From NCBI GenBank assembly GCA_963666575.2, contig CAXXYG010000027.1, forward strand, positions 310,001-374,000: 64,000 bases of DNA, given 5' to 3'. The notes beneath the pieces are model-generated. The model had not been told where the DNA came from, did no database searches, and was given only the letters and a program-made list of their open reading frames with translations. The stretch's first letter is position 1; the number at the start of each line of letters is the position of its first letter. The stretch comes from JABMQB01 sp963666575 (GTDB lineage: Bacteria; Bacteroidota; Bacteroidia; Bacteroidales; Prolixibacteraceae). The position numbers were made by a program, and so were the translations under genes. Below are positions 34,728 through 43,141 of this stretch, piece after piece.

Positions 34728-35801
34728 TTATCTTTCCCTTTCCCAAAACTCGGGGTGTAAATTGGTAGTAATTTCACCATTATTAGGTATTTTATAATGA
34801 TCCAATATTTTATGATAATGCACTTTGTCGGAGTTCAAACTTTGATATATGTAGTACCGGAAATGGACATAAGAGGCAACTTCAAAAAATCCAAGCACAT
34901 TTAATTCCGGATGCGTTTCGCATTTTATATTGCTAACAATCTGCGTATTAATAGGGTCAAACAATTTTCCTTCAGCATTTAACTGTTTTTTAAGTTCTTC
35001 ATAAAAAGCATAGGTTTCATCTGATATACCATAAAAATCAAACATCACTATCCAGCCATTTCCGTAAGCAAACGCTTCTAACTGTTCTTTTGATAAAAAG
35101 CTTCTGTAATCAGAAATCCTGAATAACAAAGGAAATGCTGTAATTTGATTGGCAGAACTGTACCGAGACAAAGAAGTTAAAATAATTTCACCATTGCTTC
35201 CCATGGTTTTCCAACCCCATGTTGGAGGAGGAGGTGGCATTGCTGATGGAGCTGGAATAACATATAAAAAAACCGATGACCAGTTAAAGCGGTAATGATT
35301 CAGTTTTTCATTGACTGGCAAATCGATATAAACCTGGGCTCCAACCTCTTTCTTTTTAAATGGAACTCCATCATATCCAAAAAGGTCTTGAATTTTTGTT
35401 TCAGACTCAACGTATACCGAATCGGATTGAGGCAGAATGGGCATTTTTTGAAACTCAGAACTATACACTGTATCAGAAATACTAACCCTTAATTTATATT
35501 TCTGCTCAAATGTTGGTAAAAAATTAAATGAATAATTCCCTGGTGATGATAAAAAACCATTATAAACATTGCCTTCTTCTGAGATTAATTCTACCTGGGC
35601 ATTATTCACAAGTGTATTCACATAACCTGCGTTAAAATTTGTAGTTTTTGAAATTTTAACATAACCTTTATCGGGCGAATTTGTAACAAGTGCTTCAACA
35701 ACCAGCAAACTATCTGCCTCGTCTAAATCAGGATAATAAACCTCCTCACATGAAGTAATTATAAGTAAAAGAATTATGCTATATATAAATTGTTTAGTCA
35801 T
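34728..35801 (-). CDS. DUF4249 lipoprotein, copy 1
   Basis: A 357-residue lipoprotein with Cys18 (LLLIITSC) and the DUF4249 opening EEVYYPDLDEADSLLVVEA. Strand-rich N-terminal domain (about 30-125), then a region with FNWSSVFLYVIP and PPPTWGWKTMGSNGE. Its ATG overlaps the stop codon of the TonB receptor by one base (TGATG), which points to coupled translation and to the two proteins working together. A paralogue follows 14 nt downstream, made by tandem duplication. Confidence 0.88.
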   Translation of the reverse strand: MTKQFIYSIILLLIITSCEEVYYPDLDEADSLLVVEALVTNSPDKGYVKISKTTNFNAGYVNTLVNNAQVELISEEGNVYNGFLSSPGNYSFNFLPTFEQKYKLRVSISDTVYSSEFQKMPILPQSDSVYVESETKIQDLFGYDGVPFKKKEVGAQVYIDLPVNEKLNHYRFNWSSVFLYVIPAPSAMPPPPPTWGWKTMGSNGEIILTSLSRYSSANQITAFPLLFRISDYRSFLSKEQLEAFAYGNGWIVMFDFYGISDETYAFYEELKKQLNAEGKLFDPINTQIVSNIKCETHPELNVLGFFEVASYVHFRYYIYQSLNSDKVHYHKILDHYKIPNNGEITTNLHPEFWERER

Positions 35802-38515
35802 CAGAATTTAAAGTTATAAGTAAGAGATGGAACAGGAATGCCAATAATTGACAATTTATATAACGAATAGTACCTTTGGTCGTAACCAAATCCTTTTGTT
35901 GCTTTCCTGTAAAAAATAGAATATGGATTTTTCCTTCCATAAACATTGTATACCGAAAGGGTCCAACTGCCTTTCCACATACGTTTTTTTCTTAAATTTT
36001 CATCGATTGTAATACTTACATCTAGCCTGTGGTATGGTGGCATACGGTATTTATTACGGTCGGAATAATATACAATCTTCTGGTTACTAAACCTAAAATT
36101 CTGTTCGGGTAAAGTTACCGGACGCCCCGATGAAATTACAAAATTACTTGATAATCTCCACCTTCGGCTTATTTGGTAATTGGCAACCACCGATAAGTCA
36201 TGTGGTTTATCGTAAACCGATGGAAAGTATTTTCCATTGTTAATTATCTCTTGTTCAAACTCATTATCAGTCCTCCGTAATGTCCGTGAATAAGCATAAC
36301 TAATCCATCCGTTTAATCGGCCACTGTTTTTCTTTGCAAATAATTCGATGCCATATGAATACCCATTAGCCTGAATAATATCGGTTTCGAGGTGGTTGTT
36401 CATTACAATTTGAGCGCCATTTTTATATTCCAATAAATTCTGGAGATTTTTATAATAAACTTCTACCGACGTTTCAAATTTTGTGTTTTCAAGGTTCTTA
36501 AAAAATCCCAATGCTATTTGGTCACTAATAAGTGGTTTAGTATAATAATCGCTCGATTTCCAAAAATCGGCAGGTGAAACAACCGAAGTGTTCGACACCT
36601 GATTTACATATTGATTAATACGCTGGTAACTTGCCCTTATGGAACTACCTGAATTTAAAGTGTACTTAAACGATACCCTGGGCTCCAATCCCATATAAGA
36701 TTTAACAACTTCGTTTGACCCAAAAAAGAGGGTGTCGGTAATTGTATTTTCACTTTTAGTATAATTTTCATCGTACTGCAGCACTGTTGATGGCCCAAAA
36801 TTTATCATTCCCGAATAACGTAACCCAATATTCATGGACAGATTATCTGACAGGTCAAAATCATCTTCCAGATATGCTCCAAATTCAACAGAATTCTCAT
36901 CTTCCATTTTTTTAGGTACAACATTACTCAGTTCATTAAACGGGCTTATCTCACCCTGCCTGATTTTATAACCCATCGCCTGAAATCCCAGGTTTATTCG
37001 GTGTTTAACATTTGGGAGAAATGATAACTGGTATTTAATACTTCCATAATCAAGCCCCGTTTTTAAAACATAATTTTCATTCTCCAACTCGGTATCTTCT
37101 TCATCTAAATGAAAATCGTACTTACTATAAGCTATATTTAAATTGGAAATAAACTTTTCTGAGATATGAAATCTCCAATTCATTGATCCAATTAAATTTC
37201 CATAATTATACAACGAATTTGAATTTAAATTAAATGCATCGGAACTATAATAACCCATCAATTTTACCTGATTTTTACTGCCTAAAATAAAATTAGCACT
37301 CCCGTTAAGGTCATAAAAATGAGCTATACTATTTCGAAATTCGGGATTGCGTGTTTGCCTAAGCAGCCAATCTGAATAGGTCGACCGGGCACCCAATAAA
37401 AAGGTGCTTTTTTTATTTTTCACAAAAGGCCCTTCCAAAGTAATCCTGCTATTAATTAATCCAACACCACCATAAAACTTAAGCTTTTCCTGATTTCCAT
37501 CTTTTAACTGAACATCCATAATTGAAGCCACTCTTTCGCCATAGCTGGCAGGAATTCCACCTTTAAACAGGACTACATCTTTAACCGCATCGGAATTTAT
37601 CATTGAAAAAAAACCAAACAAGTGAGATGTATTAAATACAGGAGCACCATCCATCATCACCAAATTCTGATCGGTATTTCCTCCTCGAACATTAAAACCC
37701 GAAGCCATTTCTCCAACACTTTGAATACCCGGCATTAAAACAACGCTTTTAATAACATCAGCTTCACCCATCAAAACAGGCAATTCCTTTATCATTTTGG
37801 CATTTACACGGATCATACTCATTTGTGCTTTTGAAGCCTTTGATTCATCCCCAACAACAACAACTTCCTCCAAATTATGAGTTTCTTCAAACAAATCGAA
37901 AACAATATCGCCTGTTTCAATCAATTTGATGCGTTGATAACCAATCTCGTACCCTATAAATGACAATTGAAGAGTATGCTCGCCAGTTGGTAATTCCAGT
38001 TCAAAAAAACCATCGGCATTAGTAGTGGCCCCCTTTTCAATTTTTGAATTATAAACTACAGCTCCAACCAATGGTTCACTGTTTTTCCCATCGAGGACCC
38101 GACCATGAATTATAGCTGTATTATAACGGCCTTCGTTTAAAGGATCGCCAATAGTATTTATAATATCTTCATCGATTTGAGCGGACTTACTTTTAGTATA
38201 ACTTTTAGGAAATATAACAACACTGTTGTTCTGAAAAAACTGAAAAGAAAGTGGTTTATTATCCAATACTTTGTTAAAAACCTGAACGGCTGGAGTATTT
38301 TTAAATTCTACGTTTACCTCAAACGAATCAATCCAGTTTTTTTCATAAAAAAAATTTATATCGTACTGTTTTTCTACAATTTGAAAAAAATCATGTAATG
38401 ATATATCCTTAAAATTTCCGGTAATTATTCTGTCTTGGATGCTTTGAGCATTTGTAAAAATGCCACAGAAAATAAAAATTACTATCAAAAAGATCTTTGA
38501 AGTCTGGTAAGGCAT
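35801..38515 (-). CDS. TonB-dependent receptor with N-terminal STN and carboxypeptidase-like domains
   Basis: A 904-residue outer-membrane receptor. After a signal peptide (about 1-24) comes an STN domain (25-105, ISLHDFFQIVEKQYDINFFY), the module that senses ligand and contacts the anti-sigma factor. A carboxypeptidase-regulatory-like domain follows (about 132-215), then the plug (about 230-350, with GFNVRGGNTDQNLVMMDGAPV) and a 22-strand barrel ending LTYNFKF. The STN domain and the ECF sigma and anti-sigma genes upstream make this a cell-surface signalling receptor. The ligand is unknown. The DUF4249 gene overlaps its stop codon. Confidence 0.93.
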   Translation of the reverse strand: MPYQTSKIFLIVIFIFCGIFTNAQSIQDRIITGNFKDISLHDFFQIVEKQYDINFFYEKNWIDSFEVNVEFKNTPAVQVFNKVLDNKPLSFQFFQNNSVVIFPKSYTKSKSAQIDEDIINTIGDPLNEGRYNTAIIHGRVLDGKNSEPLVGAVVYNSKIEKGATTNADGFFELELPTGEHTLQLSFIGYEIGYQRIKLIETGDIVFDLFEETHNLEEVVVVGDESKASKAQMSMIRVNAKMIKELPVLMGEADVIKSVVLMPGIQSVGEMASGFNVRGGNTDQNLVMMDGAPVFNTSHLFGFFSMINSDAVKDVVLFKGGIPASYGERVASIMDVQLKDGNQEKLKFYGGVGLINSRITLEGPFVKNKKSTFLLGARSTYSDWLLRQTRNPEFRNSIAHFYDLNGSANFILGSKNQVKLMGYYSSDAFNLNSNSLYNYGNLIGSMNWRFHISEKFISNLNIAYSKYDFHLDEEDTELENENYVLKTGLDYGSIKYQLSFLPNVKHRINLGFQAMGYKIRQGEISPFNELSNVVPKKMEDENSVEFGAYLEDDFDLSDNLSMNIGLRYSGMINFGPSTVLQYDENYTKSENTITDTLFFGSNEVVKSYMGLEPRVSFKYTLNSGSSIRASYQRINQYVNQVSNTSVVSPADFWKSSDYYTKPLISDQIALGFFKNLENTKFETSVEVYYKNLQNLLEYKNGAQIVMNNHLETDIIQANGYSYGIELFAKKNSGRLNGWISYAYSRTLRRTDNEFEQEIINNGKYFPSVYDKPHDLSVVANYQISRRWRLSSNFVISSGRPVTLPEQNFRFSNQKIVYYSDRNKYRMPPYHRLDVSITIDENLRKKRMWKGSWTLSVYNVYGRKNPYSIFYRKATKGFGYDQRYYSLYKLSIIGIPVPSLTYNFKF

Positions 38516-38783
38516 TGGTTTAATATGGTTTAGGCTTAGGTTAAAAATGCAAATTCGTCTTATAATATAACTTTATAATTCTAAAAAAGATAATTTATAT
38601 ATGAATAGTCTTTAGTAATTGTCAAAATTACAATAATTTCATCGATTAATACAATAAACGTTTGACTCATAAAACATCAAAAAGATTAATCAAAGAAATA
38701 TTTATTATCTTAAATCCATATCATTTTCTACCTCCCAATTACAAAATCTTCAATTTTCAGATATTTTATAAGATCAGACTCTT

Positions 38784-40199
38784 TTAAAATTCATAATTAA
38801 TTCCGGTATAAACACCTATGCGGTAAGGCTTATACGTCACCTCAACATCCTTGTTAATTGAATTGAGGTAATAATTAAACCGTGGTTCAACCGACAATGA
38901 AAATCGTTTATTTAAAGCATACTGGACACCAATCCCAACAGTACCTGAATAATTTAATTTTGATATATTCGACGTTTTACCCACTTTCTGTTCGTTCATA
39001 TAAACATTGTTACCCACTACAAAATTGGCACTTACACCTCCAATTAGCTCTAAACCTATTTTAGAATCGACAATATTATACCTTAAAAAAAGTGGTATTT
39101 CAATAAAATCGAAGGTTTGAGAAAATTCGCCCTGAGTAGAAAGGGTATTGGTAAAACCACTCATGTTATTAATATCAGTTGTTATAACAGAATTTTCGGG
39201 TGTTTTGTTAAATGCAATAATTCCGGCAATACTGTTCATTGAAAGTTGCCCGTTGCTAACTTCAACAGGGGTATTAAAATATTCGCGCGAGTCGGCTGTA
39301 GCATAAACATTTTCATTTTTTGCAGAAAAAATTCCTCCCGTAGAATTTTCAGAACTTTGCCCGTTTTGAGAATAATATACCCCACTTTCAAAACTCCACT
39401 TCGATTTGGTTTTTAATTCGATAGAAATCCCGGTACTCACATTTGTATTTCCCGACGATCCTGAATATGTCATATTTTGAGCATATGTTTTTGAATGATT
39501 TGAATTTTGTGAAGAATAACCTGGGGCTAATTGAAATCCAATTTCAACTCCTTTTTCGCGGTAATCTGGTTTATCCTTAATTTCAGAATTTGCAGCTATC
39601 AACTTATAATCAGCTTCAGACAATAAAGATTCTTGGTTTATTGGAGTAACTCTTCTCACTAACTGATCAATCATTTTATCAATAGGAATAAAAGCTTTAC
39701 GTAGGCTCAAAAACTCATATCTGTTTTCTGAGGAACTTTCGTGAATTACTTCTTCGGAAATAGGAAGATTCTGTGGTATAATATTATCAGCTTTGGGAAT
39801 ATCTGAAGTAACAGCTAAAAGTACTGGATTGCGTGTATTTTTTGGATATACATCAGGTTTACTTTCTGATGATTTTAACGCCTGATTATCGGAAACAATT
39901 TTTTGATCCGGAGTTTTGGAAAGAATTGTAGTGGGAGATGTTTCTTTCGTTTCAGATTGTGTTTTCGATACCGCTATTTCGGGATTTTGTATGGTTTTTT
40001 GATTAGAAAAATACCATCCTCCCATAATAGCAATAAGCAATACTGCAGCCACTGATACAACTTTCCATAATACTGCTTTATTTTTGGATTTACTCGCCCC
40101 CAAGCCAGCTCCAATATTACTCCATACTCCTGGTGGAGGAATAACTTCTAAGCCTTCAAGCTTATCACGGAATAATTTATCCAACTGTTGTTCGTTCAT
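38784..40199 (-). CDS. Anti-sigma-like protein with C-terminal outer-membrane-barrel-like domain
   Basis: A 471-residue protein in two unlike halves. Residues 1-41 (MNEQQLDKLFRDKLEGLEV then PPGVWSNI) resemble the cytoplasmic part of Bacteroidota anti-sigma factors, and 42-64 (VVSVAAVLLIAIMGGWYF) is one membrane helix. Residues about 65-215 are a Ser/Thr/Lys-rich linker. Residues about 220-471 (VEIGFQLAPGYSS to YRIGVYTGINYEF) have PorT-type barrel strands. It begins 1 nt after the ECF sigma stop codon, so it is very probably the cognate anti-sigma factor. How a single protein spans both membranes is an open question. Confidence 0.82.
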   Translation of the reverse strand: MNEQQLDKLFRDKLEGLEVIPPPGVWSNIGAGLGASKSKNKAVLWKVVSVAAVLLIAIMGGWYFSNQKTIQNPEIAVSKTQSETKETSPTTILSKTPDQKIVSDNQALKSSESKPDVYPKNTRNPVLLAVTSDIPKADNIIPQNLPISEEVIHESSSENRYEFLSLRKAFIPIDKMIDQLVRRVTPINQESLLSEADYKLIAANSEIKDKPDYREKGVEIGFQLAPGYSSQNSNHSKTYAQNMTYSGSSGNTNVSTGISIELKTKSKWSFESGVYYSQNGQSSENSTGGIFSAKNENVYATADSREYFNTPVEVSNGQLSMNSIAGIIAFNKTPENSVITTDINNMSGFTNTLSTQGEFSQTFDFIEIPLFLRYNIVDSKIGLELIGGVSANFVVGNNVYMNEQKVGKTSNISKLNYSGTVGIGVQYALNKRFSLSVEPRFNYYLNSINKDVEVTYKPYRIGVYTGINYEF

Positions 40200-40200
40200 A

Positions 40201-40761
40201 TTATACCGAATAATTATTATTTACTTCCACTTCTTTATAAAGTTCTTCCACTTTATGTTTTAAAATTTCTCTGGCTCGTGCCAAATTCGATTTTGATGTT
40301 CCTACTGTTATCCCCATCTCCTCAGCAATTTCTTTGTGGTTATAACCTTCCATAACATACAGGTTAAAAACCATTTTATAGCGTGGCGATAATTGTTGTA
40401 TTAATCCAAGTAGTTCCTCTGCCGATATTTTATCAAGCACATCATCGGCCACCTTTTGCGATTCATAAATGTTAATGTCTTCAACCGGGTACATTATTTG
40501 CTGTTTCCGAAATTTTTCAAGCGAAACATTTACCATTATGCGTCGAATCCAACCTTCAAAAGAACCTTCATTCCTGAATTTTTTAATGTGGGTAAAAACC
40601 TTTATAAAACCCTCCTGTAAATTATCTTCTGCTTCAACATTATTTTTTGCATACCTTAAGCATACTCCAAACATTTTTGGAGAAAACCTGGTATACAATT
40701 GTTCTTGTGCTTTTGTATTCCCAGAAGCACATTTTTCGATAATTTCTATAAGGTCTTCCAA
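40201..40761 (-). CDS. ECF RNA polymerase sigma factor
   Basis: A 186-residue extracytoplasmic-function sigma factor. Region 2 spans about 22-92 (LYTRFSPKMFGVCLRYA, then AEDNLQEGFIKVF and FEGWIRRIMVNVSLEKFRK) and region 4 about 125-178 (LSPRYKMVFNLYVMEGYNH, then IAEEMGITVGTSKSNLARAR). No ATG exists upstream in frame before a stop. TTG 40761 is the likely start, lying 23 nt after a -7 box TAATTTTG (40792-40785). It is the first gene of a unit with the anti-sigma/barrel protein, and probably controls the TonB receptor genes that follow. Confidence 0.93.
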   Translation of the reverse strand: MEDLIEIIEKCASGNTKAQEQLYTRFSPKMFGVCLRYAKNNVEAEDNLQEGFIKVFTHIKKFRNEGSFEGWIRRIMVNVSLEKFRKQQIMYPVEDINIYESQKVADDVLDKISAEELLGLIQQLSPRYKMVFNLYVMEGYNHKEIAEEMGITVGTSKSNLARAREILKHKVEELYKEVEVNNNYSV

Positions 40762-41092
40762 ATCAAGCTCTGCAATTAATCTCCCAAAATTAAGGATTTA
40801 TTTAACCTATTAAGGCTAATTTACTTCCCTTAACAATAATGGCTTTGCACAAATCATTTTTAACACTTTTCAGTAAAGATGGAGGAGTATTCAAAAAGGT
40901 TGCGTGAAAATATTTTTTCACATACGCAACCCAATAAAATACTATTCCGTCTATGAATATAAACACAGTCATGAAACAACCATAACAGCATTTAAAAATA
41001 CAAATAAAAGAATGATTTAAACTGGCTTTGGCCAATCATGAATTCATAGGGATTCACATATTATACCGTTTAAAATAAATAATTTTGATAAA
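40762..41092. other. 331-bp divergent intergenic region between the ECF sigma and serpin genes
   Basis: No gene is supported. It contains the -7 boxes of both genes (TAATTTTG, minus strand, 40792-40785, and TAATTTTG, plus strand, 41080-41087) and a hairpin with a trailing T-run at 40893-40931. A 77-codon frame on the minus strand has no motif and no relatives that I can recognise. Confidence 0.6.
40893..40931 (-). terminator. Terminator-like hairpin upstream of the ECF sigma operon
   Basis: GGTTGCGT (40898-40905) pairs with ACGCAACC (40924-40931), and an inner GTGAAAA/TTTTCAC pair can extend the stem. On the minus strand five T (40893-40897) follow. It lies about 100 nt upstream of the sigma -7 box in a divergent region where no gene ends, so its role is unclear. 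Confidence 0.5.
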
Positions 41093-42325
41093 ATGAAAAA
41101 AATAATTTTGATATCAATTCTATTACTATCCATTACTTTTTCAGGATGTAATTTGTTTGATACAGGTGATTCTCCGGCCAATAATATTGATGATAAAGCG
41201 GCTCAATTAATAAAAGGGGACAGTGAATTTGGGTTTGAACTTTTCCAAAAAGTAATAGCTGCTGAAACTGAAGCTGAAAATATAATGATTTCACCCTTAA
41301 GTGTTTCTTTGGCTTTGGCGATGACTTACAACGGAGCCAACGGCGAAACAAAAACGGCTATGGAAGAAACCTTAAAACTTCATGGTTTATCACCCAACGA
41401 TATTAACCAATCGTACAAAAGCCTTGTAGAATCATTAAAATCGTTGGATGAAAAAGTATTGCTTGAAATTGCCAACGCTATTTATTACAGGGATGATTTT
41501 ACAGTTTCTCCTTCATTTATCTCGACAAATGAAAATTATTATGATGCCGAAGTTAGCGAGCTTGATTTTTATTCGCCCGATGCTGTTGATGTTATTAATA
41601 ACTGGGTAGCGAATAAAACACATGACAAAATAAAAACAATCCTGAATGAAATTTCAACCGACCAGGTAATGTTTTTATTAAATGCCATTTATTTTAAAGG
41701 AACCTGGGCTAAAGAGTTTAATCCTGAAAGCACGTCCACTCAGCCATTCTATCTCGACAACGGAGAAACTACCAATGTTGAGATGATGGCGCGAATGGAT
41801 ACACTTGATTATTTTTCAAATGAATTATTTAGTTCAATTAAACTGGAATATGGTAGCGGAAACTATAATATGTTTGTTTTATTACCCAATAGCGGTAAAA
41901 CCCTTCAAAATGTTATTTCCCAACTAAATAAAAATAATTGGGATACATGGCTCGAAGGATTCACAAAAACAAATTCGGTTAAAATACAATTGCCAAAATT
42001 TAAGTTTAAATACGAAATTGAACTCAACAATGTCCTTTCCGATATGGGAATGGGAATTGCCTTCAGTGATGCAGCCGATTTCTCTGGGATAAATGGAACA
42101 GGGGGATTAAAAATTGGGTACGTTAAACATAAAACCTTTGTTGATGTGAACGAAGAAGGAACTGAAGCCGCAGCTGTAACAATTGTAGCTATTGAATTAA
42201 CTTCAGCCGGCCCACACAATACTCCATTTAATGTTAATAAACCATTTTTATTTGTTATTACCGAAAAAGATACGGGAGCCATTTTATTTATAGGAAATGT
42301 AAATCATCCAGAATATTCTGAATAA
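41093..42325 (+). CDS. Serpin (serine protease inhibitor), lipoprotein
   Basis: A 410-residue serpin with a lipoprotein signal (Cys19, ITFSGC). Serpin marks include NIMISPLSVSLALAMTYNGA, NAIYFKGTWAKEFNP and the C-terminal KPFLFVITEKDTGAILFIGN. The reactive-centre hinge EEGTEAAAVT is that of inhibitory serpins. Counting 17 residues from the hinge Glu puts the scissile bond at Thr370-Ser371 (IELTSAG). Bacterial serpins are uncommon. This one is probably anchored on the periplasmic or outer surface to block host, predator or self proteases. The reading frame is intact. A lipoprotein gene follows 48 nt downstream. Confidence 0.95.
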   Translation: MKKIILISILLLSITFSGCNLFDTGDSPANNIDDKAAQLIKGDSEFGFELFQKVIAAETEAENIMISPLSVSLALAMTYNGANGETKTAMEETLKLHGLSPNDINQSYKSLVESLKSLDEKVLLEIANAIYYRDDFTVSPSFISTNENYYDAEVSELDFYSPDAVDVINNWVANKTHDKIKTILNEISTDQVMFLLNAIYFKGTWAKEFNPESTSTQPFYLDNGETTNVEMMARMDTLDYFSNELFSSIKLEYGSGNYNMFVLLPNSGKTLQNVISQLNKNNWDTWLEGFTKTNSVKIQLPKFKFKYEIELNNVLSDMGMGIAFSDAADFSGINGTGGLKIGYVKHKTFVDVNEEGTEAAAVTIVAIELTSAGPHNTPFNVNKPFLFVITEKDTGAILFIGNVNHPEYSE

Positions 42326-42373
42326 TTTTCCGTTATACTTTCGAGAATCAAAAAATTACCGAAAATCAATGCC

Positions 42374-43036
42374 ATGAAAACAAGTAAATTTTTGTTCGTT
42401 TCGCTCATCCTGGCTGTATGTATATCCTGCCAGGATGATGTTGAAAATCTGGAATTCAGTCAAACCGGTACTGTAATCGATTATGCGGGAGCCAACAGTT
42501 GTGGAATTATTATTGAACTTGATGAGGGTGAAAATATCCTCCCGATAAGTTACCCTGATGATTTCGTGTTTGCCCATGGGCAAAGGGTTCTGGTAAACTA
42601 CACCCTTATTCCAAATGCTATTCCTGTTTGTGATAAAGGTACTGCATGTAGTGTAACTAATATTGAAGAATTACAATGTGCACCATATGTTGACCTGTAT
42701 TTTTCGAATTACGACAGCCTTGGCCGTGATCCGGTTTACCTGCATGAAGTTCTCCTCGATGGAGAATGCCTGTACTTAAAACTATCGTATAGCGGGGGTT
42801 GCCGTGAACATACTATCGATTTGGCACGAATGCATCCCTGGTGTGGAACGCCGCCATTACCTCCGCCAACTTTCGAAATCAGGCACAATGCCAACGGGGA
42901 TTTATGCGAAGCCTACCTCACTCAGGAATTTAGGTTTGATCTTTCTCCTTTAAAGGAAGAAGGAGCTACAAAATTTGTATTAACATCATTACTAGCCAAT
43001 GGCGAAGTTTATAATGAAACATTTAATCTGGAATAA
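42374..43036 (+). CDS. Cysteine-rich lipoprotein of unknown function
   Basis: A 220-residue lipoprotein with Cys19 (ISC) followed by an acidic stretch. The mature part has about nine further Cys, for instance in NSCGIIIEL, VCDKGTACSVT, LQCAPYVDL, DGECLYLKLSYSGGCREHTI and HPWCGTPPLPPP, suggesting several disulphides. Strand-like segments suggest a beta-sandwich. No family is recognised with certainty; some features recall NigD-like lipoproteins. It follows the serpin by 48 nt and may be co-transcribed. A bidirectional terminator follows. Confidence 0.7.
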   Translation: MKTSKFLFVSLILAVCISCQDDVENLEFSQTGTVIDYAGANSCGIIIELDEGENILPISYPDDFVFAHGQRVLVNYTLIPNAIPVCDKGTACSVTNIEELQCAPYVDLYFSNYDSLGRDPVYLHEVLLDGECLYLKLSYSGGCREHTIDLARMHPWCGTPPLPPPTFEIRHNANGDLCEAYLTQEFRFDLSPLKEEGATKFVLTSLLANGEVYNETFNLE

Positions 43037-43088
43037 AATTATTTATTAGTCTGCTACTAAAAAAGTGGTAAATGAGTTATTGAAAATG

Positions 43089-43118
43089 AAAAAGCTGCCC
43101 TTAAAAGAGCAGCTTTTT
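43089..43118. terminator. Bidirectional terminator
   Basis: AAAAAGCTGC (43089-43098) and GCAGCTTTTT (43109-43118) pair across a 10-nt loop, with T-runs on both strands. It separates the convergent lipoprotein and FadL genes. Confidence 0.9.
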
Positions 43119-43141
43119 TTATTTTGTTTAATGGGAAATTC

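Noticed and set aside
40802..41035. 77-codon frame on the minus strand in the sigma-serpin gap
   Set aside because: It spans the terminator-like hairpin and has no family motif; better explained as chance.
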